Source: Streptomyces sp. NBC_01445
GTDB taxonomy: Bacteria; Actinomycetota; Actinomycetes; Streptomycetales; Streptomycetaceae
Length of the DNA: 64,000 nt
Direction of reading: 5' to 3'
NCBI RefSeq assembly: GCF_035918235.1
Contig: NZ_CP109485.1
Span: 1,798,001 to 1,862,000, forward strand
Shown: positions 8,916 to 17,550 of the stretch, piece after piece
Layout of the letters: the number at the start of each line of letters is the position of its first letter
Numbering within the stretch: the first letter of the stretch is position 1
The notes under the pieces: generated by a model
What the model was told of the DNA's origin: nothing
What the model saw: the letters and a program-made list of their open reading frames with translations, nothing else
Databases searched by the model: none
Translations under genes and position numbers: made by a program

Positions 8916-9563
8916 TCAGCCCGCCGCTCCCGCCGCCCAGCGCAGGCCGCCCAGGAGGTGGCGGCGGAAGGCCGGGGCACTGTAGGCGTCGATCGCGTGA
9001 CCCAGCGCCGTGTAGAAGGAACGGCCGGCGCCGAACTCCTTGCACCAGACGACGGGGTGATCGGCGCCCATGCCGCCGCCCTCGTATCCGGACTCGTCGA
9101 TGGTGGCAAGGACGCGTACGCCGGGTCGGCGCGGGTTGTTGCGGAAGTCGTACCACTCGTCGTTCCAGTCCCACCGCAGCGGGAGGTGGGCCATCGCCGG
9201 ATGGCTCTGGTCCTCGACCAGCACAGTGCCGGGCTGGACGGCGGGGTGGCGGGCGAAGCGCGCGCCGAGCAGGTCGCCGTAGTACGGCCACTGGTACTCG
9301 GTGCACGCGGCGGAGTGCACGCCCATGAAGCCGCCGCCGTCCGCAATCCAGCGCCGCAGCGCTGCCTGTCCGTCCGGGGTGAGCACCTCGCCGCTGGTGG
9401 ACAGGAAGACCACGGCGCTACGCCCTGCCAGGGAGGCATCCGTGAAGCCGTGCGCCTCGCCGAGCTCGCGCAGTGCGGCCGTCCCGGCGTGGATGGAGTC
9501 GTGGCGGTAGCCCGTGATGCGGGTGTAGACGAGAACGTCCGACAGGTGGCCGGTGTGGGGCAT
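8916..9563 (-). CDS. ThuA-domain protein
   Basis: 215 residues from an ATG at 9563 (CGGAG seven bases upstream); another ATG at 9590 has no ribosome binding site. It matches ThuA/trehalose-utilisation proteins with a glutamine-amidotransferase-like fold: VLVYTRITGYRHDSIHAG, VVFLSTSGEVLTPDGQAALR, GGGFMGVHSAACTE, and HPVVWCKEFGAGRSFYTALG. Family members are linked to sugar metabolism, including 3-keto-sugar pathways, but the reaction is not settled. It lies downstream of the 2-hydroxyacid dehydrogenase and sugar ABC transporter genes on the same strand, so a role in processing the imported sugar is likely (inference). Confidence 0.88.
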   Translation of the reverse strand: MPHTGHLSDVLVYTRITGYRHDSIHAGTAALRELGEAHGFTDASLAGRSAVVFLSTSGEVLTPDGQAALRRWIADGGGFMGVHSAACTEYQWPYYGDLLGARFARHPAVQPGTVLVEDQSHPAMAHLPLRWDWNDEWYDFRNNPRRPGVRVLATIDESGYEGGGMGADHPVVWCKEFGAGRSFYTALGHAIDAYSAPAFRRHLLGGLRWAAGAAG

Positions 9564-9888
9564 GGTGGCACTCCGAGTTGTGGCAGGCATGGGAGGTGCG
9601 GAGGTCGGACCCGCCCTGTGTTGGGGGCGATGCTCCGGCGGGTTGATCTCCTATCGGTGGCAGACCGGTGTTGAAAGCCGCCGGGGTGCGCTGTGTGGAT
9701 TCGACCTGCGGCCCTGTGGGAGCCGAGGTTCTTCCGGCTGGGGAGACCACTCGGTGCCCCGTCGTCCACGGCGAGCGGGTGAGCGTGGAGACGGAGAGAG
9801 CGCCTTTCGCAGGTTCGTCGTCTCGGTTCAGGGCAGGGCGGCAACCCCCGATCCAGCAGCACAGGGAAAAGTGTCCGTCGCCCAGGAC
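9564..9888. other. Gene-free stretch between ThuA and dehydrogenase genes
   Basis: About 325 bases with no supported gene. The gap suggests that the ThuA gene may have its own promoter. No clear terminator hairpin was found by eye. Confidence 0.4.
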
Positions 9889-10911
9889 TCACGCGGAAGT
9901 CGTCAGGGCCGCGCGGGTCACGGGATGGGTGAACTCCCGCCCTGCGCAGTAGCGTTCGACCTCGTCCAGGGCGCTCCGCGTGATGCGCTCGAGCTCGCCG
10001 CCGAGCGAGCCGGCGATATGCGGGGTCAGGAGTACGTTGGGCAGCGAGTACAGCGGCGATGTCTGCGGCAGCACCTCGGGATCGGTGACGTCGAGGACCG
10101 CGTGGATGCGTCCTGACATGGCTTCGGCGGTGAGGGCCTGGGTGTCGATGAGCGAGCCCCGCCCGGTGTTGATGAGTGTGGCGCCGTCCCGCAGGAGCGA
10201 CAGCCTGTGGGCATCCATCAGGTGGTAGGTCTCGGGCAGAGCGGGGGCGTGGAGCGAGACGACGTCGCAGGCGGCGAGCATCTCCTCGAGGTCGACGAGT
10301 CGCGCTCCCAACGCCTCGGCCGTCGCAGCGTCGATGTGCGGATCGGCCAGCAGGACTTCGAAGTCGTAGGGGCGCAGCAGCTCCAGCACCCTGCGCCCCA
10401 CCAGGGATGCGCCCACCACGCCGACGGTCTTGCGGTAGTTGCCGAAGCCGGGAAAGCACGCCGACCAGTCCAGGGTGGCTCGATGTTCGCGGTAGAGCCC
10501 GCCGATCTCCAGTACTCGCTTGTTGGCGAAGAGGACTGCGGCGACGGTGTACTCGGCGACAGGTACGGCGTTGGCGGCGGCCGCGGTGGAGACGAGGAGT
10601 CCGCGGTCCCAGCACGCCTCGGTCACGTGGTGTTTCACGCTCCCCGCGGCGTGCACGACGGCCTTCAGCGCCGGCATTCGGGCCAGCACGGTGTCATCGA
10701 GCGGAGGGCATCCCCAGGAAGTGATCAGGAGTTCGACAGTCGCCAGGTCCGGAACCTGGCCGAAGTCCTCGGCGACGAGCTGCGGATCGATGTCGACGTG
10801 ACGGGTCAGCCGTTGGACGGCGGTCGCCGGGAAGAGGGCGTCGCGGTGTGGGCGGCCCATGGCGAACAGGGCGCGCGGGCGCGGCTGGGTGGGTGGCATG
10901 GGGATCCTCAT
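9889..10911 (-). CDS. D-2-hydroxyacid dehydrogenase (NAD-dependent)
   Basis: 340 residues. The substrate domain and the NAD-binding Rossmann fold are both recognisable: VGVVGASLVGRRVLELLRPY is a G-x-S-x-x-G variant of the dinucleotide loop, LLADPHI supplies the acidic residue after beta-2, LINTGRGSLIDTQAL holds the catalytic Arg region, and LTPHIAGSLGGE holds the catalytic His. These enzymes reduce 2-keto acids or oxidise 2-hydroxy acids. The gene starts about 10 bases downstream of the ABC permease stop and is probably co-transcribed with it. That position suggests it acts on an acidic sugar or a breakdown product of the imported saccharide (inference). Confidence 0.9.
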   Translation of the reverse strand: MRIPMPPTQPRPRALFAMGRPHRDALFPATAVQRLTRHVDIDPQLVAEDFGQVPDLATVELLITSWGCPPLDDTVLARMPALKAVVHAAGSVKHHVTEACWDRGLLVSTAAAANAVPVAEYTVAAVLFANKRVLEIGGLYREHRATLDWSACFPGFGNYRKTVGVVGASLVGRRVLELLRPYDFEVLLADPHIDAATAEALGARLVDLEEMLAACDVVSLHAPALPETYHLMDAHRLSLLRDGATLINTGRGSLIDTQALTAEAMSGRIHAVLDVTDPEVLPQTSPLYSLPNVLLTPHIAGSLGGELERITRSALDEVERYCAGREFTHPVTRAALTTSA

Positions 10912-10920
10912 GACGATGGC

Positions 10921-11874
10921 CTACTTGACGGCGCCGGCGGTCATGCCGGACTTCCAGTACCGCTGGAGCATCAGGAAGAGGACGACCAGAGGAGCGACGG
11001 ACACCAGCGATCCGACGACGGCCAGGAGGTAGTCCTGCGGGTGGCCCTGGGAGAGCGCGGACGAGTACCAGACGTACAGCCCGAGGTTGACCGGGTAGAG
11101 GTGCTTGTCGGAGAGCATCACCAGGGGCAGGAAGAAGCTGTTCCAGATCTGGGTGAACTGGAAGAGAAAGATGGTTACGAAGGCGGGTGCGAGCATGGGG
11201 AAGGCGATGCGGCAGAAGGCCTTGAACTCGCCGGCCCCGTCCATCCGGGCGGCCTCAAGGACTTCGTTGGGTACGTAGGCCGCGCTGAACACGCGGGCCA
11301 GGTAGACGCCGAAGGGGAAGACGAGGCCGGGGACGAACACGCCCCAGAAGGTGTTCACCAGACCGGCTTTGGCAGCGATCAGGTACAGCGGGATCGCCAT
11401 TGCGGTTCCGGGCACCATGACCCCCAGCAGGACGAAGGAGAAGAGCTTCTCCTTGCCGGGGAAGGCCAGTTTGTCGAACGCGTACCCTGCGGCCACGCTG
11501 AACGCCGTGGCCAGCAGCGCGCCGACACCCGCGTACAGGACCGTGTTCGCCAACCAGCGCAGATAGATGCCGTTGTCGACCTGGAACAGGTGGCTGAGGT
11601 TGTCGAAGAGCGCGAAGTCCTTGCCCGGTGCGAAGCCGTTGGTCGCGAAGAGGTCCTTGCGGCTCTTGGTGGACGACAGGACCAGCCAGAGCATCGGCAG
11701 GAGTGTGTAGAGGGCGGCGAGGCCCAGCATCGCGGTCACGCCGGTCTTGGACAGCAGGGCCGAGGATCGCTTGCGGGGGCTCCGCGGACTGGACCCGGTC
11801 GGCCCGCTCTCGCTCTTCCGGTCCGGGGCCGCCGCGGTGGGCGCCGGGGCACTGAGTGTCGTTGTCTTGGTCAC
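10921..11874 (-). CDS. Sugar ABC transporter permease (MalG-type)
   Basis: 317 residues. The first 45 residues are cytosolic and rich in Ser/Pro/Arg; six membrane helices follow (VTAMLGLAALYTLLPMLWLV onward). The EAA loop that docks to the ATPase reads EAARMDGAGEFKAFCRIAFP, as in carbohydrate-uptake (CUT1) systems. The GTG start at 11874 overlaps the stop of the upstream permease gene (GTGA), a sign of translational coupling. As with most Streptomyces CUT1 systems, no ATPase is encoded here; a shared MsiK-type ATPase elsewhere is expected (family knowledge). Confidence 0.93.
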   Translation of the reverse strand: MTKTTTLSAPAPTAAAPDRKSESGPTGSSPRSPRKRSSALLSKTGVTAMLGLAALYTLLPMLWLVLSSTKSRKDLFATNGFAPGKDFALFDNLSHLFQVDNGIYLRWLANTVLYAGVGALLATAFSVAAGYAFDKLAFPGKEKLFSFVLLGVMVPGTAMAIPLYLIAAKAGLVNTFWGVFVPGLVFPFGVYLARVFSAAYVPNEVLEAARMDGAGEFKAFCRIAFPMLAPAFVTIFLFQFTQIWNSFFLPLVMLSDKHLYPVNLGLYVWYSSALSQGHPQDYLLAVVGSLVSVAPLVVLFLMLQRYWKSGMTAGAVK

Positions 11875-12767
11875 GCCTGGCTCCTGCTGCGCGAAAAACG
11901 GGTGACGAGGAAGGACAGCACCGCGGCGAACAGCGCGATGAGCAGCGAGGCTGCTGCTGCCAGACCGAAGTCGTTGTGGGTGAAGGCGGCGGCCTGGACG
12001 TACATGTTGGGCGTCCAGCTGCTGCCGATCGAGCTGGAGGCGCTGTAGATGACCTTCGGCTCCGTGAAGAGCTGGACCGACCCGATCACCGTGAACAGCA
12101 CGGACAGTGCGATGGCCGGGCGGATCATGGGCACCTTGATCGACAGGGCGGTACGGATGCCGCCCGCACCGTCGATCTTCGCCGCGTCGAGGGTCTCGCC
12201 CGGCACCGCCTGGAGCGCGGCATAGAAGATGACCATGTTGTAGCCGATCCACTCCCAGACGGCGATGTTCGCCGCCGAGAACACCGCGTTGTCCGCCGAC
12301 AAGAAGCTGATGTCGAGGCCACCGGCGCTGAGGAAATCGATCACCGGGCTCAGCCCCGGGGTGTACAGGTAGACCCAGATGAGCGCGGCGATCAGACCGG
12401 GCACCGCGTGCGGGAGGAACAGCGCCAGCTGGAAGAAGGCGCGTGCCTTGACCAGTGCCGAGTCCAGCAGCAGAGCGAGGGCCAGCGCGCCGCCGATCAT
12501 CACCGGGATATAGACCGCGACGTAGGCGGCGATGGTGATGAACCCGTCGCGGAACGTCGGGTCCGACAGCGCGCGGACGTAGTTGTCCAGACCGGCGAAG
12601 ACCTCTTCGGTGCCGCCGAAGCCGAGGCCGGACGTGCGGGTGGTGAACAGGCTCATCCAGCCCGCGTAGAGCAGCGGGGCCACGGTGACGGCGCTGAAGA
12701 GGACGAAGAACGGTGCCAGGAGCATCGCGGCGGTGCGGCGCTGGGCACGGGCTGACAGGCTTGCCAT
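11871..12767 (-). CDS. Sugar ABC transporter permease (MalF-type)
   Basis: 298 residues from an ATG at 12767 with AGGAAGG five bases upstream. Six membrane segments are visible (AAMLLAPFFVLFSAVTVAPL first), with the EAA-like loop ETLDAAKIDGAGGIRTALSI followed by KVPMIRPA. It pairs with the overlapping MalG-type permease downstream and the lipoprotein gene upstream, forming the membrane part of a CUT1 importer for an oligosaccharide. Confidence 0.93.
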   Translation of the reverse strand: MASLSARAQRRTAAMLLAPFFVLFSAVTVAPLLYAGWMSLFTTRTSGLGFGGTEEVFAGLDNYVRALSDPTFRDGFITIAAYVAVYIPVMIGGALALALLLDSALVKARAFFQLALFLPHAVPGLIAALIWVYLYTPGLSPVIDFLSAGGLDISFLSADNAVFSAANIAVWEWIGYNMVIFYAALQAVPGETLDAAKIDGAGGIRTALSIKVPMIRPAIALSVLFTVIGSVQLFTEPKVIYSASSSIGSSWTPNMYVQAAAFTHNDFGLAAAASLLIALFAAVLSFLVTRFSRSRSQA

Positions 12768-12851
12768 ACCGGCCTTCCTCAATGAGAGCGGGAAAGTGCG
12801 GGTGAGCCGGGTACCGGCGGTGCCGGCACTGACTCACCAGGGGTTTCGCGA

Positions 12852-14156
12852 CTACGGGGCGAGCGTCATACCGCGGTGCTGGATGTCCTTTACGGTGGCC
12901 TTCTGCGCACCGGCGAGGACGTCGGAGAGCTTCACGTTGCCCTCGGCGACCTTCGGGAGTTGGTCGATGATGGCCGTGTTCGTGGTCCCCATGACGGGAC
13001 CCCACGTCCATCCGGGCACGACCGCGTCGTACGACTTGCTGCCCACGGCGTAGACGTCCTGGCCGCCGAAGTAGTCAGTGGGGAAAGCGGACTTGGTGAC
13101 CGGCACGAGCCCGGGGTCGGCAGGGAACATGCTGCTGGTGCCGGAGGAGACCCACGCCTTCATGCCCGCGGGGTCGGTGGTGATCCACTTGATGAACTCC
13201 GTGGCGGCGCCGCTGTTCTTGGCACCCTTCGGGACGACGAAGGATGAGCCGCCGTACATCGCGGAGGCCGGCTTGCCGTCCCAGGTCGGCACCGGGGCCA
13301 CCGACCACTTGCCCTTCTGGTCGGCGACGGTTGCCTGCTGCGCTCCCGCGCACCAGCTCGCACAGACGTAGGCGACGGTCCGGTTCTGCTGGACGCTCGT
13401 CCAGAACGGGTCGAGCGAACTCAGCGAGCTGACGAGGTCCTTCCGGGCGAGGTCGCCCCAGAAGTCGGCCACCTTCCGAGAGGGAGCGTCGTCGAGCGAG
13501 ACCTTCCAGGCGTCCTTCTTCGTGGAGAACCACTGTGATCCGGCCTGCCAGGTGAGGGCGCTCAGCAGTCCCGGGTTGTCGGTGTACAGGACCCCGCCGC
13601 GGGCCTTCGGGTCGGCCTTCTTCACCCGCGTGGTCATGTTCCGGTACTCGGTCCACGTCTTGGGGACGTCGATCTTGTGCGTCTTGAAGAAGTCGTTGCG
13701 GTAGTACAGCATCAGCGGCGCGGCGTCGCGGGGAACACCCCACGTCTTGCCCCCCAGCTGGACCAACTTCCTTGTCGACTGCGGAAAGTGCTTGTCCACC
13801 AAGGGGCCAAGAGTTCCGTCGAGGCTCTCCAGCTTGCCCTGAGTGGCGAACTCCGGCAGCTGGGGGTACTCGACCACCGCGACGTCCGGGACGGTACCGG
13901 CCTTCACGGCGTTCGAGAGCTTGGAGTAGTACTCCTGGCCCGACGGCACCGTCTCGAAGTTCACCTTGATGTCGGGATGCGTCCGGTTGAAGGCCTCAGC
14001 CACCTTGTCGGAACCCTTGACGAAGGACCAGAAGGTGACCTCGCCGGTCTTCTTCTCTGCCGCGGATCCTCCGCTGTCCGAGCCGCCACATCCCGTGGCC
14101 AGCAGGCCGAGTGCCGCGACAGAACAGACCATCGCCGTCAGACGTCTACGAAACAT
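12852..14156 (-). CDS. Extracellular sugar-binding lipoprotein of ABC transporter
   Basis: 434 residues. The N-terminus is a lipoprotein signal peptide ending in the lipobox LLATGC. The mature part is a family-1 solute-binding protein (TGEVTFWSFVKGSDKVAEAF, VPDVAVVEYPQLPEFA, GVPRDAAPLMLYYRNDFF). It captures the oligosaccharide outside the membrane and delivers it to the two downstream permeases, 84 bases away. It is the first gene of the minus-strand import operon, and a candidate operator lies about 75-95 bases upstream of its start. Confidence 0.95.
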   Translation of the reverse strand: MFRRRLTAMVCSVAALGLLATGCGGSDSGGSAAEKKTGEVTFWSFVKGSDKVAEAFNRTHPDIKVNFETVPSGQEYYSKLSNAVKAGTVPDVAVVEYPQLPEFATQGKLESLDGTLGPLVDKHFPQSTRKLVQLGGKTWGVPRDAAPLMLYYRNDFFKTHKIDVPKTWTEYRNMTTRVKKADPKARGGVLYTDNPGLLSALTWQAGSQWFSTKKDAWKVSLDDAPSRKVADFWGDLARKDLVSSLSSLDPFWTSVQQNRTVAYVCASWCAGAQQATVADQKGKWSVAPVPTWDGKPASAMYGGSSFVVPKGAKNSGAATEFIKWITTDPAGMKAWVSSGTSSMFPADPGLVPVTKSAFPTDYFGGQDVYAVGSKSYDAVVPGWTWGPVMGTTNTAIIDQLPKVAEGNVKLSDVLAGAQKATVKDIQHRGMTLAP

Positions 14157-14231
14157 GATGTGCCACCGATCGTTCGCTTGGGTGTCACCGCAATCATTCG
14201 TTACAGACGACAGCTAGTCAATGGATTCGCT

Positions 14232-14250
14232 TTCGTTTGTTAGAAACGAA
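14232..14250. promoter_or_regulatory. Candidate operator upstream of the sugar-import operon
   Basis: A perfect inverted repeat, TTCGTTT (14232-14238) and AAACGAA (14244-14250), with a five-base centre. It sits between the divergent ends of the binding-lipoprotein gene (start 14156) and the regulator stop (14270), in the AT-richest patch nearby. This is the expected size of a LacI/DeoR-family operator. Binding by the adjacent regulator is inferred. Confidence 0.5.
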
Positions 14251-14269
14251 GCAATATGGCATCACATGA

Positions 14270-15361
14270 TCAGGCGTCGGCCTGGCGATCGGCGCCGCAG
14301 GACGCACGCACCCTCAGCTCCGGGCGCAGCAGGATCTCGGCCAGTGGCGTGGACGGTTCGGACAGCCGGCGTACCGCCAGGTCCAGGGCCCACGCCCCCA
14401 CCGCCTGCTTGGGAGGAGCCACCGCGGTGAGGGGGACCTCGCTCAGCTCGGCGACCTCGTCGTCGTACGTGACCAGGGCCAAGTCCTCCGGCACGCGCAG
14501 CCCCCGTGCGCGCAGAATCCCGACGAGAGCGATGGCATCGATGTCGTTGTGCACCAACGCCGCCCGCACCTCGCCTGCTTCCACGGCCTGGACGACCTCC
14601 TCGAAACGCGCGTCGGCCGCAGCAGCAGCACCAGAGGTGGTGATGCGGTACTCCGGCCCCGGCGTCAGACCCATGGCCTCCACGGCTTCGGCATATCCGG
14701 CGCTGAGAAGAGGCGTGTTCGGGCTCTCGACCCTGGCGACCAGGGCCACCTTCTCGTATCCCAGCCCAGCGAGGTGACGTACCGCCAGCGCCGCCCCGTA
14801 GGCATGGTCGGAGGCCACCTGCTCAAGCCGGCCGGCCCGTAGCCCCGCCCGGCGCTCCACCAGGACGGCGGGCACCTCAAGGCTGCTCAGCCACTCCTCG
14901 GCCTCGTCCAGGGGGCGCAGGCCCGGGTGCAGCATCAGGAGCAGGCTGTCGATGCCGCCGGCCATCAGGTGGCGGACCTGCTCCTGGTTCTCCGCAAGAG
15001 ACTCACCCGACACGGCCAGCACGACGCGGACACCGCGCGAGCGGGCCGCGTCCTGAACGCCGCGGATCACCTCTGCGTAGTAGTAGCCGCCAGGAGGCAC
15101 CACCAACCCGACCACGTAGCGCTCCCCCGCGGCGGGCGGGGCGGGGGCGGGAGTCTCCGCTGCCGGCACGTCGGCCGCGGGAGCCAGCGCCCTCGCACCG
15201 CCGTGCACACGAGAGAGCAGTCCGCGGCCTGCCAGTTCCCGTACGTCTTGGCGCAAGGTGACGGCGGAGACGCCCATCTCCGCCGCCAGTTCCTTCACCG
15301 TGATCGATCCTTCGCGCTCCACCGCGCGCAGGATCGCTTGCCGCCGCTCGTCAGCCAACAC
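14270..15361 (-). CDS. DeoR-type HTH / LacI-type sensor hybrid regulator
   Basis: 363 residues. Residues 1-55 form a DeoR-family HTH (DERRQAILRAVEREGSITVK, SAVTLRQDVRELAGRGLLSR, VHGGARAL). A Pro/Ala linker (about 60-80) leads to a periplasmic-binding-protein-like sensor as in LacI proteins (YVVGLVVPPGGYYYAEVIRG, LLLMLHPGLRPLDEAEEWLS, LVTYDDEVAELSEVPLTAVA). It probably represses the import operon and binds a sugar inducer. It sits between the import operon and the secreted lyase genes on the same strand. Confidence 0.9.
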   Translation of the reverse strand: MLADERRQAILRAVEREGSITVKELAAEMGVSAVTLRQDVRELAGRGLLSRVHGGARALAPAADVPAAETPAPAPPAAGERYVVGLVVPPGGYYYAEVIRGVQDAARSRGVRVVLAVSGESLAENQEQVRHLMAGGIDSLLLMLHPGLRPLDEAEEWLSSLEVPAVLVERRAGLRAGRLEQVASDHAYGAALAVRHLAGLGYEKVALVARVESPNTPLLSAGYAEAVEAMGLTPGPEYRITTSGAAAAADARFEEVVQAVEAGEVRAALVHNDIDAIALVGILRARGLRVPEDLALVTYDDEVAELSEVPLTAVAPPKQAVGAWALDLAVRRLSEPSTPLAEILLRPELRVRASCGADRQADA

Positions 15362-15382
15362 CTTCAGTCCCCATCTCGGTAG

Positions 15383-15407
15383 CGAGTGAGTAATCCTCTT
15401 TCACTCG
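15383..15407. promoter_or_regulatory. Candidate operator in regulator promoter
   Basis: Perfect inverted repeat CGAGTGA (15383-15389) and TCACTCG (15401-15407) with an 11-base centre, about 20-45 bases upstream of the regulator start. It could serve autoregulation. It differs from the TTCGTTT/AAACGAA repeat at 14232, so the two may bind different proteins. Confidence 0.4.
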
Positions 15408-15479
15408 ATAACCGAAAGATATCAATCAAAGGTCAACATCGGCTTGGATCACGGGTTTTCATGAAGGGACAGCGGCCGC

Positions 15480-17501
15480 TCAGTGCGACGGCCTGTCGTC
15501 GACCTCGACGAGGTTGTGGTCGCGGAGGGTGTAGAGCCGATCCTCGTGGACGTTGACGTGCGGGCCGCTGTACCAGGCGCCGTTGATGCCTGCTACGACG
15601 GTGGTGAGGGCGAACGTCTTCGGGTGGAAGCGGAAGAGCGTGGTGTCCGAGACGCCGTAGACCATGCCACGGTTGACGACCATCGCGGCGAAGCCCTTGG
15701 AGACGCTGCTCACATCGGCGGTGTGCACCGTCTTCCGGGTCTTCACGTCGATGACGAACAACCTGCCCGCCGTAGTGAGTCCGTAGAGGTTTCGCCCTTG
15801 CACCGCCAGGGCCGCCACCCCCGCGGACTGCTGCGTATCGACGCGCCACTTCTCCTCGCCGGTGACCGGATCGACAGCGACGATCGTGGCGCGCGGCCCT
15901 TCCTTGGAGGCGTTGTCGCCGCCCAGATAGGCGATGCCGTCCCGGTTGACCACGGCCCGGACAAGCTGGACGTCGTCGATCGGATTGACGTAGGAGGCCG
16001 ACTTCCCGGTCTTCGGGGAGTAGGTCCACAGGGCGCCGCCGCCCTCGGTGTCGGACTGCACACCGACGAGGAGCAGCTTGTTGCAGGGGTCCCACGAGAC
16101 GTCCAGCGGCCGGTTCTGCTCACTGGGGAAGTGCGCGGCCTGCCGCGGCTGCTGGCGCCGGGCCGGGTCGTACCGCCAGATGCCCTGCGCGTTGTACTGG
16201 CCCGTGTACAGGACGCCTTCGATCACTTCGGCGTCCTTGGCCTCGCCGGGCGCCTGGAGATTGACGACCGCGCCGGTCTTCAGATTGTGCCGGGCGATGG
16301 CGCCGTTGCCGCCGAGGTAGACGTACCCGCGGCCCGCGGCGATCCCCATGCCCGCCTGCGCCCCGGCGACCGCACCCGCGTCGTGCAGATCGGTGATCAC
16401 CGACGTATGGGCCGACACATCGATCTCGGCGACGAAGCCGTAGCCCGAAACGACCGCCAGCTTTCCGTCGACGTGGTCCACACCCCAGATCTCGCCGAGG
16501 TCGGGCCCGTCGAACTCCACCGCGGAAATCGTCTTGTCCGCCTTCGAGTAGGCCTTCACACCTGTGTCCGAGGCGAAGTAGATGCGGTCTTCGTCGGCGG
16601 CGAACGACTTGACCGTCGTGCCGTCCGTGGGCACCACGGTGTACGAGGAGAGGTCCTTCAGGTCCATCACGGCGAACTTCGCGGGATCGACCGCGCCCGA
16701 GGTCCCGACGACCAAGTGCCCGTCCATGACGGCGAGTTCCCTCAGGCTCGGGTCCTTCTCCATCTCCTTGGGCACGACCGAGGTGAACGCGTGGGTCTCT
16801 CGGTCGAAGGCGAACAGAGATGCCTTGCTCGCGCCACCTCCGCCGGCGAGGACGCTGCCCGCCCCGAAGAAGACGGTGGTGTCGGAAGCCGCGACCGCCC
16901 TGGCGAGGGTCGCCTTCGGGTCGGGGGTGCCCCGGTCGGTGACGGTGCCGGTGGCGGGGTCGTACTCCCACAGAACGGGCGCCTTCCCCGGGGCGCCGCC
17001 CACGGCGTAGACCATGCCGTCGGGGGCGACCGCCAGATCGCGGATGTCGCGGTCTTCGGTCCTGCCGATGGCCACGGCAGGCTTGTCCGGCGCCTTCAGG
17101 TCCCACCGGAAGAGGTTCGGCTTGCCCTGGTCGGCCTTGACCAGGAAGCCGATGTAGAGGTACCTGCCGGTGGGGTCCGCGGCGAGCGCCTGGATGGAGG
17201 GCTCGGGCCCTGCGTCGAAGGTGGTGTGCGAGACCACCTTGCGGCTCGGGAGATGGAATCCGATCACGCTGGGCGGGTTCAGGTTGCGCGACCCTATGTA
17301 GACGGTGTCACCGACCAGGAGACCGCTCATCAGCGAGAACTGGACAAGGCCCGGGCCCAGATCGGTCACCACGGTTGTGGGCCGCTCCTCGTCCGCGGCA
17401 TGAGCCTGCGTGGCGACGAGGGATTCGGCGACCGCCGCCAGCCCCAACGCGCCACCGGACTGGAGCAGTCGGCGCCTGCTCAGGGAAGAACTGTCGGTCA
17501 T
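15480..17501 (-). CDS. Secreted beta-propeller (PQQ-like/YVTN-type repeat) protein
   Basis: 673 residues from an ATG at 17501 (GGAG five bases upstream). The N-terminus is a twin-arginine signal (SLSRRRLLQSGGALGLAAV, then AHAADE). The rest is repeated four-stranded blades typical of quinoprotein-like propellers (GRYLYIGFLVKADQGKPNLF, GMVYAVGGAPGKAPVLWEYD, YLGGDNASKEGPRATIVAVD, VRDGGR-like turns). No classical PQQ-binding dehydrogenase motif is evident, so the role may be binding or scaffolding rather than redox. The neighbouring lyase gene, 49 bases upstream on the same strand, suggests a job in extracellular polysaccharide breakdown. Confidence 0.8.
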   Translation of the reverse strand: MTDSSSLSRRRLLQSGGALGLAAVAESLVATQAHAADEERPTTVVTDLGPGLVQFSLMSGLLVGDTVYIGSRNLNPPSVIGFHLPSRKVVSHTTFDAGPEPSIQALAADPTGRYLYIGFLVKADQGKPNLFRWDLKAPDKPAVAIGRTEDRDIRDLAVAPDGMVYAVGGAPGKAPVLWEYDPATGTVTDRGTPDPKATLARAVAASDTTVFFGAGSVLAGGGGASKASLFAFDRETHAFTSVVPKEMEKDPSLRELAVMDGHLVVGTSGAVDPAKFAVMDLKDLSSYTVVPTDGTTVKSFAADEDRIYFASDTGVKAYSKADKTISAVEFDGPDLGEIWGVDHVDGKLAVVSGYGFVAEIDVSAHTSVITDLHDAGAVAGAQAGMGIAAGRGYVYLGGNGAIARHNLKTGAVVNLQAPGEAKDAEVIEGVLYTGQYNAQGIWRYDPARRQQPRQAAHFPSEQNRPLDVSWDPCNKLLLVGVQSDTEGGGALWTYSPKTGKSASYVNPIDDVQLVRAVVNRDGIAYLGGDNASKEGPRATIVAVDPVTGEEKWRVDTQQSAGVAALAVQGRNLYGLTTAGRLFVIDVKTRKTVHTADVSSVSKGFAAMVVNRGMVYGVSDTTLFRFHPKTFALTTVVAGINGAWYSGPHVNVHEDRLYTLRDHNLVEVDDRPSH

Positions 17502-17550
17502 GTGTGCTCCTCGATGTGTTGAGTCTGCGGATCGAGCCTGCGGATTCACG

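Noticed and set aside
10207..12048. Plus-strand ORF of 613 codons
   Set aside because: Antisense to the hydroxyacid dehydrogenase and permease genes, rich in Gln/Gly/Glu as expected for shadow frames.
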